From contig JAGTQB010000004.1 in NCBI GenBank assembly GCA_018396995.1, forward strand, positions 21,961-85,960: a stretch of 64,000 nt of DNA, written 5' to 3'. Position 1 is the stretch's first letter. Every line of letters begins with the position of its first letter. Shown here in pieces: positions 39,209 through 49,380 of the stretch. The translations under genes were made by a program, and so were the position numbers. Under the pieces are notes generated by a model, which was given only the letters and a program-made list of their open reading frames with translations, searched no databases and had not been told where the DNA came from. The DNA is from Candidatus Bathyarchaeota archaeon (GTDB taxonomy: Archaea; Thermoproteota; Bathyarchaeia; Bathyarchaeales; DTEX01).

Positions 39209-40612
39209 ATGCATATAGGTGAACATAATATGAGCGACCTGCCGAGTACACTAAGGCCCGCTAGTAACCTTTCCGAACCCATAAAATTTAGAAAGATACC
39301 CTACGAGTCCCCAGTAGACATATTTTTGAGAATTTATGGAAGCTATGAGTATGCCTTCCTCTTAGAGTCCCTTAGTAGCAGCTCAAGTGGGGAGGCAGCC
39401 AGGTTTTCTTTTATTGGTTTTGATCCAGATATCATTGTTAGCGTTAGGGATGGAGTCGCTATTATTGATGGGGAACGCTTTAAGGTTAGCGACCCGCTTG
39501 AACCCATCAAGGCCTTGTTAAAGGCGAGGGAAACGCTGAATGCTTTTAAATATGTTGGCGGCGCCGTTGGATATATCTCCTACGACGCCATACGTTATTG
39601 GGAGGAATTACCAAACAGCTCGGTTGACGACCTACATTTCCCGGATCTTGAAATGGGGATATACAGTGATGGCATAATTTTTGACCACGAGAAACATGAA
39701 GCCTTCTACTTTTATAGGGGTAAAAGCCGATATGATGAGATTTTAGCACAGATTAATAAACCAGTGGAGATTCAAGGCTTAGACTTCACTACACTAAGAG
39801 TTAACATTGAGGGCGACCGCTATAATAGGATGATAGAGAGGGCTAAAGAGTACATTTATTCTGGAGACGTCATCCAGGTCGTCTTATCTAAGAGGTTTTC
39901 AGCGAATTTCAGAGGCGAATTCGAGAAATTTTACTTAAACCTTAGAAGGATCAACCCATCACCCTATATGTTCTTCGTTAAGATGGGCAAGCATCTTATA
40001 ATTGGGTCAAGCCCCGAGACTCTTGTGAGAATTAAGGATGGGATTGTTGAGACATGCCCTATAGCTGGAACGAGACCAGTAACAGGTGATCCTAATAGGG
40101 ATATGCTGCTTGAGAATGAGATGCTTAGTGATCCAAAAGAAATAGCCGAACACTTAATGCTTTTAGACCTCGCTAGGAACGATATTGGCAGGATTTCTGA
40201 GTATGGAAGTGTTAGGGTTACTGAGTTTATGAAAGTCTATAAGTACAGCCACGTACAGCATATAGTATCAAAGGTTGTTGGAAAGCTTAGAAATGGACTT
40301 AGCTGCTTTGACGCCTTAAAAGCCGCCTTTCCAGCTGGGACTGTTTCAGGAGCTCCTAGGGTCAGGGCTATGGAGATAATTGAGGAGCTAGAAGGATTTC
40401 GTAGGGGTCCATACGCTGGTGCAGTTGGTTACTTCTCATATAATGGAAATATGGACTTTGCCATAATAATAAGGGCTCTCTTTGCCAAGGATGGTAGGTT
40501 CCATATACAGGTTGGTAGTGGAGTTGTTGCTGATTCGACTCCTGAGGGAGAGTGGATTGAGACCGAGTTTAAGGCTAAAGCCCTAATTAAGGCTCTAGAG
40601 GGGGCTGAATAG
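39209..40612 (+). CDS. trpE: Anthranilate synthase component I
   Basis: ETLVRIKDGIVETCPIAGTRP, DLARNDIGRIS; alternative start ATG at 39230. Confidence 0.95.
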   Translation: MHIGEHNMSDLPSTLRPASNLSEPIKFRKIPYESPVDIFLRIYGSYEYAFLLESLSSSSSGEAARFSFIGFDPDIIVSVRDGVAIIDGERFKVSDPLEPIKALLKARETLNAFKYVGGAVGYISYDAIRYWEELPNSSVDDLHFPDLEMGIYSDGIIFDHEKHEAFYFYRGKSRYDEILAQINKPVEIQGLDFTTLRVNIEGDRYNRMIERAKEYIYSGDVIQVVLSKRFSANFRGEFEKFYLNLRRINPSPYMFFVKMGKHLIIGSSPETLVRIKDGIVETCPIAGTRPVTGDPNRDMLLENEMLSDPKEIAEHLMLLDLARNDIGRISEYGSVRVTEFMKVYKYSHVQHIVSKVVGKLRNGLSCFDALKAAFPAGTVSGAPRVRAMEIIEELEGFRRGPYAGAVGYFSYNGNMDFAIIIRALFAKDGRFHIQVGSGVVADSTPEGEWIETEFKAKALIKALEGAE

Positions 40613-40613
40613 C

Positions 40614-41210
40614 ATGAAGGTTCTAATAATCGATAACTATGACTCTTTTGTCTATAACCTCGCTCAATATGTGGGCGAGCTCGGTGGAGAACCATTAGTA
40701 TATAGGAGTGATAAAATTACGCTAGAAGAGGTTACTAGGATAGATCCAGATAGAATCATTCTGTCATCTGGACCCGGCCATCCATCCAACAGGAGATATT
40801 TTGGCATATGCCTAGATCTATTGGCAAGCTTAAGTACATATATACCTACATTGGGTGTTTGCCTTGGGCATTGCAGTATAATACATGCGTTCGGCGGCAG
40901 AATTGTTCATGCTAAGAGAATTATGCATGGCAGAACTAGTCTTATAACGCATGATGGCCTCAGTATTTTTAAGGGTGTTGAGAACCCTTTCAGAGCTGTC
41001 AGGTATCATTCACTTGTCGGCGACGAAAGCACACTCCCCCAATGTCTTAAAGTCACTGCAAGGGCGCTTGATGATGGCGAGCTTATGGGAGTACGCCACA
41101 GAACTTACCCAATAGAAGGCGTTCAATTCAACCCCGAATCTATTCTCACCATAGAGGGGAAGAAAATTATAAGGAATTTCCTTGACGGAGGAGTTAAGCA
41201 TGATAGTTGA
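40614..41210 (+). CDS. trpG: Anthranilate synthase glutamine amidotransferase component
   Basis: DNYDSFVYNLAQYVGELGG, GVCLGHC, GVQFNPES. Confidence 0.95.
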   Translation: MKVLIIDNYDSFVYNLAQYVGELGGEPLVYRSDKITLEEVTRIDPDRIILSSGPGHPSNRRYFGICLDLLASLSTYIPTLGVCLGHCSIIHAFGGRIVHAKRIMHGRTSLITHDGLSIFKGVENPFRAVRYHSLVGDESTLPQCLKVTARALDDGELMGVRHRTYPIEGVQFNPESILTIEGKKIIRNFLDGGVKHDS

Positions 41211-42261
41211 TTGTATAAGGAAGATTGTTGAGGGTATGAACCTTTCGTATCAAGAGGCTTACGAGGCGATGGTTGATATAATGAGTGGTAAGGCTACTCC
41301 CGCGCAGATAGCATCTTTTATTACAGCCTTAAGGATGAAGGGCGAGACCGTTGAAGAAATATCGGCATTCGCCTCGGCTATGAAGAAATTTTGTATTCCA
41401 GTAAGGCCGAGAGTTAATAGTAGGCTGATAGATACTTGTGGAACCGGTGGGGACAAGATAAAGACGTTCAATGTTAGCACATTGACAGCTCTCGTTGTAG
41501 CCGGAGCCGGTGTCCCAGTAGCTAAACATGGAAACCGCTCAGTTACAAGCAGAGCTGGAAGCGCTGACCTCCTAGAGCATCTTGGGTTAAAACTTGAGGT
41601 GGATATCGAAACAGTTCAGAAAGCTATTGAAGAAGTAGGAATAGGATTTATTTACGCTCCTAGATTTCATCCAGCAATGAAGTATGCTATTGGACCACGT
41701 AGGGAAATAGCGATAAGAACAGTGTTTAATATTCTTGGTCCACTTACGAATCCAGCCGATGTTAAGGCGCAGTTGCTCGGGGTTTTTGATGAAAGATGGA
41801 CTGAGCCATTAGCGGAAGTCCTTAGGAAACTAGGCTGTGAAGAAGCTATGGTTGTTTATGGTTTGGATGGGCTAGATGAAATATCTATTATTGGTAGGAC
41901 TAAAGTAGCGTGGCTTAAAGAGGGTGAGATAAGGGTTTTTGAGCTCACACCTAAAGACTTTGGTTTTGAGAAGGCTGACCCAGCAGCCCTCGCAGTTAAC
42001 AGTGTAGATCAGTGTGCTGAAATAGCATTTAAGCTGCTTTATTGTGACCCGGATACTAATGATCCAAAGCTGAGAATGCTCCTAATGAATTCCTCAGCAG
42101 CGTTAATTGTAGGTGGGATGGCAGATAGCTTTAAGGATGGTGTTGAGTTAGCTTTAGAGTCCATTGCCAGCGGTTCAGCGTACAAGAAACTCAAAGAATT
42201 AATAGAGATTTACGGTGGTTCGCTATCAATTCTTGAGGGGATGGAGAAGAAATATGGGTGA
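41200..42261 (+). CDS. trpD: Anthranilate phosphoribosyltransferase
   Basis: DTCGTGGDKIKTFNVST, KHGNRSVTSRAGSADLLE; start placed at ATG in MIVDCIRK. Confidence 0.95.
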   Translation: MIVDCIRKIVEGMNLSYQEAYEAMVDIMSGKATPAQIASFITALRMKGETVEEISAFASAMKKFCIPVRPRVNSRLIDTCGTGGDKIKTFNVSTLTALVVAGAGVPVAKHGNRSVTSRAGSADLLEHLGLKLEVDIETVQKAIEEVGIGFIYAPRFHPAMKYAIGPRREIAIRTVFNILGPLTNPADVKAQLLGVFDERWTEPLAEVLRKLGCEEAMVVYGLDGLDEISIIGRTKVAWLKEGEIRVFELTPKDFGFEKADPAALAVNSVDQCAEIAFKLLYCDPDTNDPKLRMLLMNSSAALIVGGMADSFKDGVELALESIASGSAYKKLKELIEIYGGSLSILEGMEKKYG

Positions 42262-43054
42262 CTTCTTGGACGTGTTGGCCGCTACGGCTTGGAAGAGTGT
42301 AAAAGAAGGCTACTATTATTGTGGAGGAGCTGAAGAAAAGTACCATAAAAGGAGCCTAAAAAATGCCATAAAAGAGATAAGCAATGCAAGGGCTCCAATT
42401 ATATCGGAGATAAAATTTGCATCACCATCATTGGGACAATTAAAACCCCCAGGAAATATTGAGTCCATAGCAAAAAGCATGATTGGGGCTGGCGCTGTTG
42501 GGCTGTCAATATTAACTGAACCAAAGCACTTCTTAGGCTCCCTAGAAAATTTAATTCGCGCCCGCAGAAGCGTGGAAGCCCCTATTCTGATGAAGGATAT
42601 TATTGTCAGTAAGGAGCAGATAGAGTCCGCTCATAGGGTGGGGGCAGACGCAGTCCTCCTAATTTTTGCCCTCTTTAAGCGAGGGCATTGCGAAGCTAGT
42701 TTAAGTGAGATGATTGATTATTCACATCGCCGCGGCCTGGAGGTCTTACTTGAAACCCATACCCCTGAAGAATTCAGGTCGGCTCTATCAACAGATGCGG
42801 ATATGATTGGAATAAATAACAGGGATTTAAGGACGCTTAAAGTTGATTTAAATGTGACGAGAAGAATACTTGAGTGTTTTGATAGGTCTGAAATTGGTGA
42901 TAGACCTATTATTAGCGAAAGTGGAATAAAATCTCCGGAAGATATACGCTTCCTGAAAAAGTGCGGTGCTGATGCATTTTTAGTTGGATCATCTATAATG
43001 ACGGCGGAAAATATCGTCGACTTTGTTTCGAGGCTAGTGAACGCTTATGGTTAA
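42254..43054 (+). CDS. trpC: Indole-3-glycerol phosphate synthase
   Basis: IISEIKFASPSLG, ILTEPKHFLGS, GINNRDLRTLKVDL, ISESGI. Confidence 0.94.
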   Translation: MGDFLDVLAATAWKSVKEGYYYCGGAEEKYHKRSLKNAIKEISNARAPIISEIKFASPSLGQLKPPGNIESIAKSMIGAGAVGLSILTEPKHFLGSLENLIRARRSVEAPILMKDIIVSKEQIESAHRVGADAVLLIFALFKRGHCEASLSEMIDYSHRRGLEVLLETHTPEEFRSALSTDADMIGINNRDLRTLKVDLNVTRRILECFDRSEIGDRPIISESGIKSPEDIRFLKKCGADAFLVGSSIMTAENIVDFVSRLVNAYG

Positions 43055-43712
43055 AGTTAAGATATGCGGAATAACTAGGGCTGAGGATCTCTATGTCTCA
43101 GCTGCAGCTGGAGCCAACTTCGTAGGCTTTGTAGTCGATGTCCCATCATCTCCAAGAAACCTCACCATCAATGAAGCTAAAGAATTAATAGCTGCTGCTC
43201 CATCATCAGTCACGAAAGTAGTTGTCACAGTTTTCAGGAGTGTAAAGAGACTTCTTGGAATATATGATAGGCTGGAACCCGACTTCATGCAAGTGCATCT
43301 CCTCCCACAAAACCTTAAACAAGATAGGGAGACAATAGGAGAAATACCTATAATTAAGGCCATAAGTGTATCCCAAAGCCTTAATTTAAAGGAACTTTTA
43401 CAGGATGCTAAAGCTTTTAAGGCGATTCTCGTCGATTCTCATGTTCCAGGAAAATACGGTGGCACCGGAATCACTCATGACTGGAGGATTAGTAGGAGAA
43501 TTAGGGATTTAATATATCCAAAGCCACTAATTCTTGCCGGCGGATTAAGGCCGGAAAATGTCTGTGAAGCCATTTTAACCGTCAGACCATTCGCGGTTGA
43601 CGTTTCATCGGGTGTAGAGTCTAAACCAGGGATAAAAGACCAGCAAAAAATAGTATCATTTATTAGGGAGGTTAAGAGAGCCGAGCTGCTATTAAGCTAT
43701 AGTCTCCAGTAA
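43047..43712 (+). CDS. trpF: Phosphoribosylanthranilate isomerase
   Basis: VKICGITRAEDL, VFRS, LAGGLRPENV, VDVSSGVES. Confidence 0.95.
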   Translation: MVKVKICGITRAEDLYVSAAAGANFVGFVVDVPSSPRNLTINEAKELIAAAPSSVTKVVVTVFRSVKRLLGIYDRLEPDFMQVHLLPQNLKQDRETIGEIPIIKAISVSQSLNLKELLQDAKAFKAILVDSHVPGKYGGTGITHDWRISRRIRDLIYPKPLILAGGLRPENVCEAILTVRPFAVDVSSGVESKPGIKDQQKIVSFIREVKRAELLLSYSLQ

Positions 43713-43775
43713 CGTATCTTTCCTCAATATCCATATTAATTATTTAGGCACTTATTCTTTTCAGGGATAAATTAG

Positions 43776-44981
43776 ATGATGGTTGGCATCGTTGGTAAAC
43801 CTAATGTTGGCAAATCAACTTTCTTTAGCGCAGCAACTCTAGCAACAGTTGAGATCGCCAGCTACCCCTTCACTACAATAAAGCCAAATAAAGGTATCGG
43901 ATACTTTAAGACACGCTGCGTCTGTAGAGAATTTAATGTAAAAGATGATCCAGTAAACTCCACATGTATAAATGGCATAAGGTTTATACCGGTAGAGCTT
44001 GTTGACTGCGCCGGGCTTGTTCCAGACGCTTGGCAAGGTAGGGGTCTTGGAAACCAGTTTCTAGACGAGATTAGAAAAGCTGATGCCCTCATACATATTA
44101 TTGACGCCTCAGGCTCAACGGACATCGAAGGTAGAATCGTCAGGCCAGGCTTTCATGATCCACTTGAAGACGTAAAGTTTTTAGAGAGAGAGCTTACGAT
44201 GTGGTTCGCTCAAATCCTTAAAAGAGACTGGGCCAGGTTAGCAAGGACTGTGGAGGCTAGGGCGGCTGACCTCCCATCACTTCTAGAGGAGAGACTAAGC
44301 GGTTTGACGATAAAGAGACGGCATGTCCTCGACGCGCTCAAAACTGCCGAGCTGAGTGGTGATAAGCCAACTAGGTGGAGTGAGGATGATTTCCTAAGGT
44401 TTGTCGATGCTTTAAGGAGGGTATCTAAACCAATGCTCATAGCGGCAAACAAGATGGATCTACCGTTCGCAGAGGATAACTTAAAGAGACTTAAAGAGAC
44501 AGGCTACATAGTTATACCATGCTGTGCCGAGGCGGAGCTAGCTTTGAGAAGAGCCGCTGAGAAAGGGTTAATAGAGTATATTCCGGGAGAGTCGGACTTC
44601 AGAGTGAAGGATTCAACGAAGATAACTGAGAAGCAGCTTAGCGCACTTAAGGCGATTAAGGAAAAGATACTCAATAAGTATGGCTCTACTGGAGTTCAGG
44701 ACGCAATAAATGCGGCATTCCAAGTTCTGTTGAATATGATTGTCGTCTATCCCGTGGTCGATCCAGAGAAACTTACAGATCATTATGGTAGGGTTCTACC
44801 GGAAGCTAGGCTCGTACCAAAGGGTACAACCGCTAGGGAATTAGCATACATGATTCACACGGAGCTCGGTGAAACTTTTATTTATGCCATCGACTCAAGA
44901 ACTAAGATGAGGCTTGGGGAAGATTATCAGCTTAAGGATGGAGACGTAATATCTATTGTGAGCGCTAAAAGGAGAACCTAA
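43776..44981 (+). CDS. YchF/Obg-like GTPase
   Basis: GIVGKPNVGKSTFFSAATLATVEIASYPFTTIKPNKG; C-terminal TGS domain. Confidence 0.93.
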   Translation: MMVGIVGKPNVGKSTFFSAATLATVEIASYPFTTIKPNKGIGYFKTRCVCREFNVKDDPVNSTCINGIRFIPVELVDCAGLVPDAWQGRGLGNQFLDEIRKADALIHIIDASGSTDIEGRIVRPGFHDPLEDVKFLERELTMWFAQILKRDWARLARTVEARAADLPSLLEERLSGLTIKRRHVLDALKTAELSGDKPTRWSEDDFLRFVDALRRVSKPMLIAANKMDLPFAEDNLKRLKETGYIVIPCCAEAELALRRAAEKGLIEYIPGESDFRVKDSTKITEKQLSALKAIKEKILNKYGSTGVQDAINAAFQVLLNMIVVYPVVDPEKLTDHYGRVLPEARLVPKGTTARELAYMIHTELGETFIYAIDSRTKMRLGEDYQLKDGDVISIVSAKRRT

Positions 44982-44990
44982 GAGGGAACA

Positions 44991-45773
44991 TCACTTACCA
45001 AATCTTCTCACACGGTTCTGGTAAGTTCTAATCGCCCTTAATAGGTCTATAAACCTAAACTCTGGCCAATAAACGTCAAGAAAGCACAGTTCGCTATAGG
45101 CTGACTGGTAAAGCAGGAAGCCACTCAACCTTTCTTCCCCAGAGGTTCTTATTATCAAGTCGGGATCCTGTTTCGGTAGGAAGGATGTATAAAGGTGCTG
45201 CTCAAAGATACTTTCACTTATCTCCTCAGGCCGCAATTCCCCCTTAGCAACTTTCTGAGCAATTTTTCTCACAGCATCAACTATTTCAGCTCTTCCACCA
45301 TAAGCTATACCTAGATTTAAGTAACGCTCATTAAAGTCCTTTGTTTCCTCCTCAAGTCTCCGAATTATTTCCTGTAGGTCATGGGGAAGGAGATATGTTC
45401 TACCGATAACTTTGACTCTAACCTTGTATTTGCGGATCTCATCACTAGCCATAAGCTCCTCAAGCTTTTCCCTAAAAAGCTCCATTAATTTATTAACCTC
45501 CTCTTTGGGTCTCTGGAAGTTCTCTGTTGAGAGAGCGTATAGTGTTATGCTTTTAACGCCAAGGCGTAGACACCATTTTAAGACATCCTCAACCTTCTTC
45601 GCACCATAAATGTGCCCCATCCAAGGTTTAAGCCCACTTTTAACAGCCCACCTCCTATTCCCATCTAATATGATGGCTATGTGCTCCGGCATGTCCTTAT
45701 TCTTCACTTGACGCCAAAGCCACTTCTCATATATCTTGTAGACGCCAAGAAGAGATAACAATGTCCTAAGCAT
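44991..45773 (-). CDS. uppS: Undecaprenyl/polyprenyl diphosphate synthase (cis-prenyltransferase)
   Basis: HIAIILDGNRRWAVKSGL, YALSTENFQRP, DLIIRTSGEERLSGFL. Confidence 0.95.
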   Translation of the reverse strand: MLRTLLSLLGVYKIYEKWLWRQVKNKDMPEHIAIILDGNRRWAVKSGLKPWMGHIYGAKKVEDVLKWCLRLGVKSITLYALSTENFQRPKEEVNKLMELFREKLEELMASDEIRKYKVRVKVIGRTYLLPHDLQEIIRRLEEETKDFNERYLNLGIAYGGRAEIVDAVRKIAQKVAKGELRPEEISESIFEQHLYTSFLPKQDPDLIIRTSGEERLSGFLLYQSAYSELCFLDVYWPEFRFIDLLRAIRTYQNRVRRFGK

Positions 45774-46589
45774 CTAAGTCGCCCCTCCAGCGCCTCCTAC
45801 TCTACCAAGTTTGATGGATAGATGGCATTGACAATTCCTAGTTTCCGGTATAGAAGATATTGTCTCATATACTATTCTACGTAGTTTTGGCATGACTCTC
45901 TTGGACATCTCTAAAACCTCATTGTATGTGAGTCTATTAGCTATACCTGCAGCCATATTTGAAACAAAGCATATTGTTGCATAACACATGCCGAGCTCCC
46001 TTGCAAGAGTGGCCTCCGGCACACCAGTCATTCCCACAACATCGCATCCCAGAAGCTTAAACATTTTTATCTCGGCTGGAGTCTCAAAGCGTGGTCCCTC
46101 AGTACAGACATAAACCGCTTGTTCATGAACATCTCCGACCTCCCTAGCCTTCTCAATTAATATTCTGCGTAGCTCCGGACAGTAGGGTTCTGTGAAATCA
46201 ATGTGAGTGACGGGTGCAGTATCATAGAATGTTAAGGGACGTTGTCTCGTGAAGTCTATTAAGTCGTGTGGAATTACAATATCACCTGGCTTAAAGTTTG
46301 AGTTTATTGCGCCAACAGCATTTGTCGCTATAATTCTCTCGACACCAAGTTTGTGAAGTGCGTATATATTTGCCCTAAAATTGATTTTGTGCGGTGGAAT
46401 ATCATGTTTTCGCCCATGTCTCGGCAGAAAGGCAACTCTTCTACCCTGGACCTCACATATTGAGATTGCATAAGATATACCGTAAGGCGTTCCAACATTA
46501 GTTACCTCGGAAACATTAAACATCTCCTCAAGCCCGGTGCCACCGATAATTGCTATTGAAGCTCTTCTACCAGCAGCCCCCATAAACAC
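45774..46589 (-). CDS. mtnP: S-methyl-5'-thioadenosine phosphorylase family
   Basis: IGGTGLEE, LPRHGRKHDIPPHKINFRANIYAL, CTEGPRFETPAEI, GMTGVPEATLARE. Confidence 0.93.
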   Translation of the reverse strand: MFMGAAGRRASIAIIGGTGLEEMFNVSEVTNVGTPYGISYAISICEVQGRRVAFLPRHGRKHDIPPHKINFRANIYALHKLGVERIIATNAVGAINSNFKPGDIVIPHDLIDFTRQRPLTFYDTAPVTHIDFTEPYCPELRRILIEKAREVGDVHEQAVYVCTEGPRFETPAEIKMFKLLGCDVVGMTGVPEATLARELGMCYATICFVSNMAAGIANRLTYNEVLEMSKRVMPKLRRIVYETISSIPETRNCQCHLSIKLGRVGGAGGAT

Positions 46590-46601
46590 TCCCTTAATTC
46601 C

Positions 46602-47795
46602 CTATTCTTTTGTGCTAAAGAAATCTCTATATTTTTTGCTTAAAAAGTGGACTACTGGAATTAGCATGGTAACTATAGCTATGCCAATAACTATTGAGAT
46701 TATTAAGCCATCTAAGGTGAGTGTTGGATTAATTAGTATCTTAGCCGCTTCATCAAAAATCTTCCAAGACCAAACACAGGCAATTATTAATACAATTGTC
46801 CTCCAAAACCTATGATCACGCGCAAGCAGGTGGGCAAGAGCTCTACCAAGCAGTATTATAGAAATCCCTGTAACAACAGTTGATATTGAGGCGGAGATTA
46901 TTATTCCAGCAACTTCAGCTAAGGATTTTAAGAGAAACTCTTCGGAGGATAAAACCTGCGATATGGACTGATATAAACCAATGGATATTAGCAAGAGACC
47001 AGAGACTAATGAAAACCCTATAACTAATCCATGCGGAGAGAATATTTTTGGAACAAGAGATACAATTTTTTTATCCAATCCATATCCTTTCCCTATAAGA
47101 TAGAAGCCCACTATCAGTAGTCCCATAATCCAAGCCCACGTCCCAATATCGTACCTAATGAAAATTGCTAAAAAAGATAAAACGCCAAGCATTATAAGTA
47201 GTATTCCTGGAAGACCGAGAACAATTTTTGAGTATTTTGGATCCTCAAGAATCCTTCTTAAATATCTTGAGAAGACAGCTGCCGTCTCCTCTATTGACTT
47301 ACTATGCTTTACAATAACTCTTTTAATTGATAGAACAGGGACCCTGGATTGCATTAGCGGCAAAATATCTTCATCAGCATAACCATCAGTAACGAGGATT
47401 AAATCAGTGGGCCTAAACTCCTTAATAACCTCATTAAGCTCAAACACTATCTTTCTGTCAGCGGCAACTCCGCCGAGCTCTGAACCAGATATTGTCGCCA
47501 CCTGACACACGAGGTTACCTGGATTATCGCGCTCCAAATTTTCACATATCCTTACAGCTTCAAACATAGCATTAGCATCTGCTTCTTCTGGATCAGCAAG
47601 TAATAGTTTTATCGCTGCATCTAAATTTTCCTTCTTACCTATAACTGGTGTTTTAACACCAGCTTTTTTGCCAAGATCATTGTCTCTATCAACACAAAGA
47701 ATAAGTATCCGTTCTTCCCCTAATTTCTGCTCTTCTTTAATCTCCATTTCTCCCTTAAATAAATTCTTAAGCTCAATGCTATTTAAGCTATGCAA
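46602..47795 (-). CDS. DUF373-family membrane protein
   Basis: LCVDRDNDLGKKAGVKTPVIG; C-terminal TM helices. Confidence 0.88.
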   Translation of the reverse strand: MHSLNSIELKNLFKGEMEIKEEQKLGEERILILCVDRDNDLGKKAGVKTPVIGKKENLDAAIKLLLADPEEADANAMFEAVRICENLERDNPGNLVCQVATISGSELGGVAADRKIVFELNEVIKEFRPTDLILVTDGYADEDILPLMQSRVPVLSIKRVIVKHSKSIEETAAVFSRYLRRILEDPKYSKIVLGLPGILLIMLGVLSFLAIFIRYDIGTWAWIMGLLIVGFYLIGKGYGLDKKIVSLVPKIFSPHGLVIGFSLVSGLLLISIGLYQSISQVLSSEEFLLKSLAEVAGIIISASISTVVTGISIILLGRALAHLLARDHRFWRTIVLIIACVWSWKIFDEAAKILINPTLTLDGLIISIVIGIAIVTMLIPVVHFLSKKYRDFFSTKE

Positions 47796-47800
47796 AACAT

Positions 47801-48679
47801 TTAAATGCCGTCTTCAATAGACTCCTCTAAAAGCACTTTAAATTCCTCAAAAGATACTTTTTCCCCACGTTTAATCCTTTCTAAGACCTCTCTTCTAATC
47901 TTTTCCCTAAGAATTGACTCATGCTCAGCTTTTCTCTTTTCTTCCTCTTCTCTAATACCCCTCTTTATTGCCGTAATTTGGCTAAGCAGATCCTTATACC
48001 TGGAGCGTAATTCTGAAACCTTAACCCTTTTACCATCATATTCTTCATTTATTCTATTTACCTCTAATTTCATTTCATCAATCTCTTTAAGTATACCGAT
48101 AAGCCTTTCCCGAATCCTTTTTCTTTCAGATATCTTTTCTGCAATCATGCACACACATTCATTAATTTTCTTCTTAGTTTCTTCAATACTGTTCTTTATT
48201 GCCTGAGACTCGCTCTTCATGAATCTTAAATTTCTATAAAAGTAGAGTTGCTCCTCAAGAGACTTAATCTTTGCAATAACTCTTTTCTCTTCATTCAGTG
48301 GTAATGGTGATGTTTGAATAATCCACTCAAGGCTAGAGACTTGAGACTCAAGTTCTTTCTCCTCCATCCGCGGTCTCGGCTTTGTCCTCAAATATTCTCT
48401 GATCTTCTCCTTAAGACTTCTGAGAGTAGAAATTTTTTCACTCTTCTCTTTCCTAAGGCTGGATAAAGTTTCGTTTAATCCCTCAATCTCTTCCCTCAAG
48501 ATATTTAGTCTGTCTCTACATGCTTTAGACTCATGTTTCAGTTCCCTTATTTTAAGGAATAGATTTCTCCTTCTCTTTTCCAGGTCATAGATTTCGGAGA
48601 GAGTTTTCTCCAGCTCATTCTTTATACCTAGCAACTCCTGCTCTAAATTAACAAGTTTACGCTTTAATTCTTCGCTCAT
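47801..48679 (-). CDS. Coiled-coil protein of unknown function
   Basis: Continuous heptad-rich sequence. Confidence 0.6.
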   Translation of the reverse strand: MSEELKRKLVNLEQELLGIKNELEKTLSEIYDLEKRRRNLFLKIRELKHESKACRDRLNILREEIEGLNETLSSLRKEKSEKISTLRSLKEKIREYLRTKPRPRMEEKELESQVSSLEWIIQTSPLPLNEEKRVIAKIKSLEEQLYFYRNLRFMKSESQAIKNSIEETKKKINECVCMIAEKISERKRIRERLIGILKEIDEMKLEVNRINEEYDGKRVKVSELRSRYKDLLSQITAIKRGIREEEEKRKAEHESILREKIRREVLERIKRGEKVSFEEFKVLLEESIEDGI

Positions 48680-48757
48680 ATCCCTAATCTCGCACTCTTA
48701 ACTAAAACGACGAACACACAATAATATAAGGCTATTTTAAAGATAAATTTATATATT

Positions 48758-48778
48758 TTGGATGGGTAATCCATCCAA
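48758..48778. promoter_or_regulatory. Perfect inverted repeat TTGGATGG-GTAAT-CCATCCAA abutting a start codon
   Basis: 8-bp arms, 5-nt spacer, ends on the A of ATG 48778; TATA-like TTTATATATTTT just upstream. Confidence 0.6.
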
Positions 48779-49380
48779 TGGAAAGCATGGCCCATGGATC
48801 CTCCGAAAAGATTGTTTCGACAAGGGTAATATGTTTGGTCATCATGTTAACTTCAATTAATTTGGCGTTAAACTATGTTATGATTGGCATCCCAAATGTG
48901 AAGCTTATGGATTTAATTGTTTTTCTCAGCGGCTATTTAATGGGTCTTGTTCCCGGCATTCTTGTTGGTGTTCTCACATGGCTTGTGTATGGAACCCTGA
49001 ACCCTTTCGGTTTTAACCTTATTATACTTGCAGCTACATGTTCCAGTGAGACAATCTATGCAGTATTTGGTTGGCTCTTAAAGAAACTAAACATTGGTTC
49101 AGACATTATTACATTACTAGATATTAACGGAAGAAAATTTTGGTTTACAAGTTTAAAGTTCGGTCTTATTGGTTTTCTTGCGACATCAATTTATGATCTA
49201 ATTACAAATATAGCTTCCGTCGTCATAGTAGGGCTATCACCAATAATGGCCATAATTTCAGGAGTATGGTTTGCATTAATACATGAAGTATCTAATTTTG
49301 CTTTCTTCTTCTTTGGTTGTATCCCACTCATCACAGCTCTTAAAAAAGTATTGCCTGAAAAGGAGGTGATAGAGTTATGA
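48778..49380 (+). CDS. ECF transporter S component-like membrane protein
   Basis: Multi-TM protein, PNVKLMDLIVFLSGYLMGLVPGILVGVLTWLVYGTLNPFG. Confidence 0.7.
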   Translation: MESMAHGSSEKIVSTRVICLVIMLTSINLALNYVMIGIPNVKLMDLIVFLSGYLMGLVPGILVGVLTWLVYGTLNPFGFNLIILAATCSSETIYAVFGWLLKKLNIGSDIITLLDINGRKFWFTSLKFGLIGFLATSIYDLITNIASVVIVGLSPIMAIISGVWFALIHEVSNFAFFFFGCIPLITALKKVLPEKEVIEL

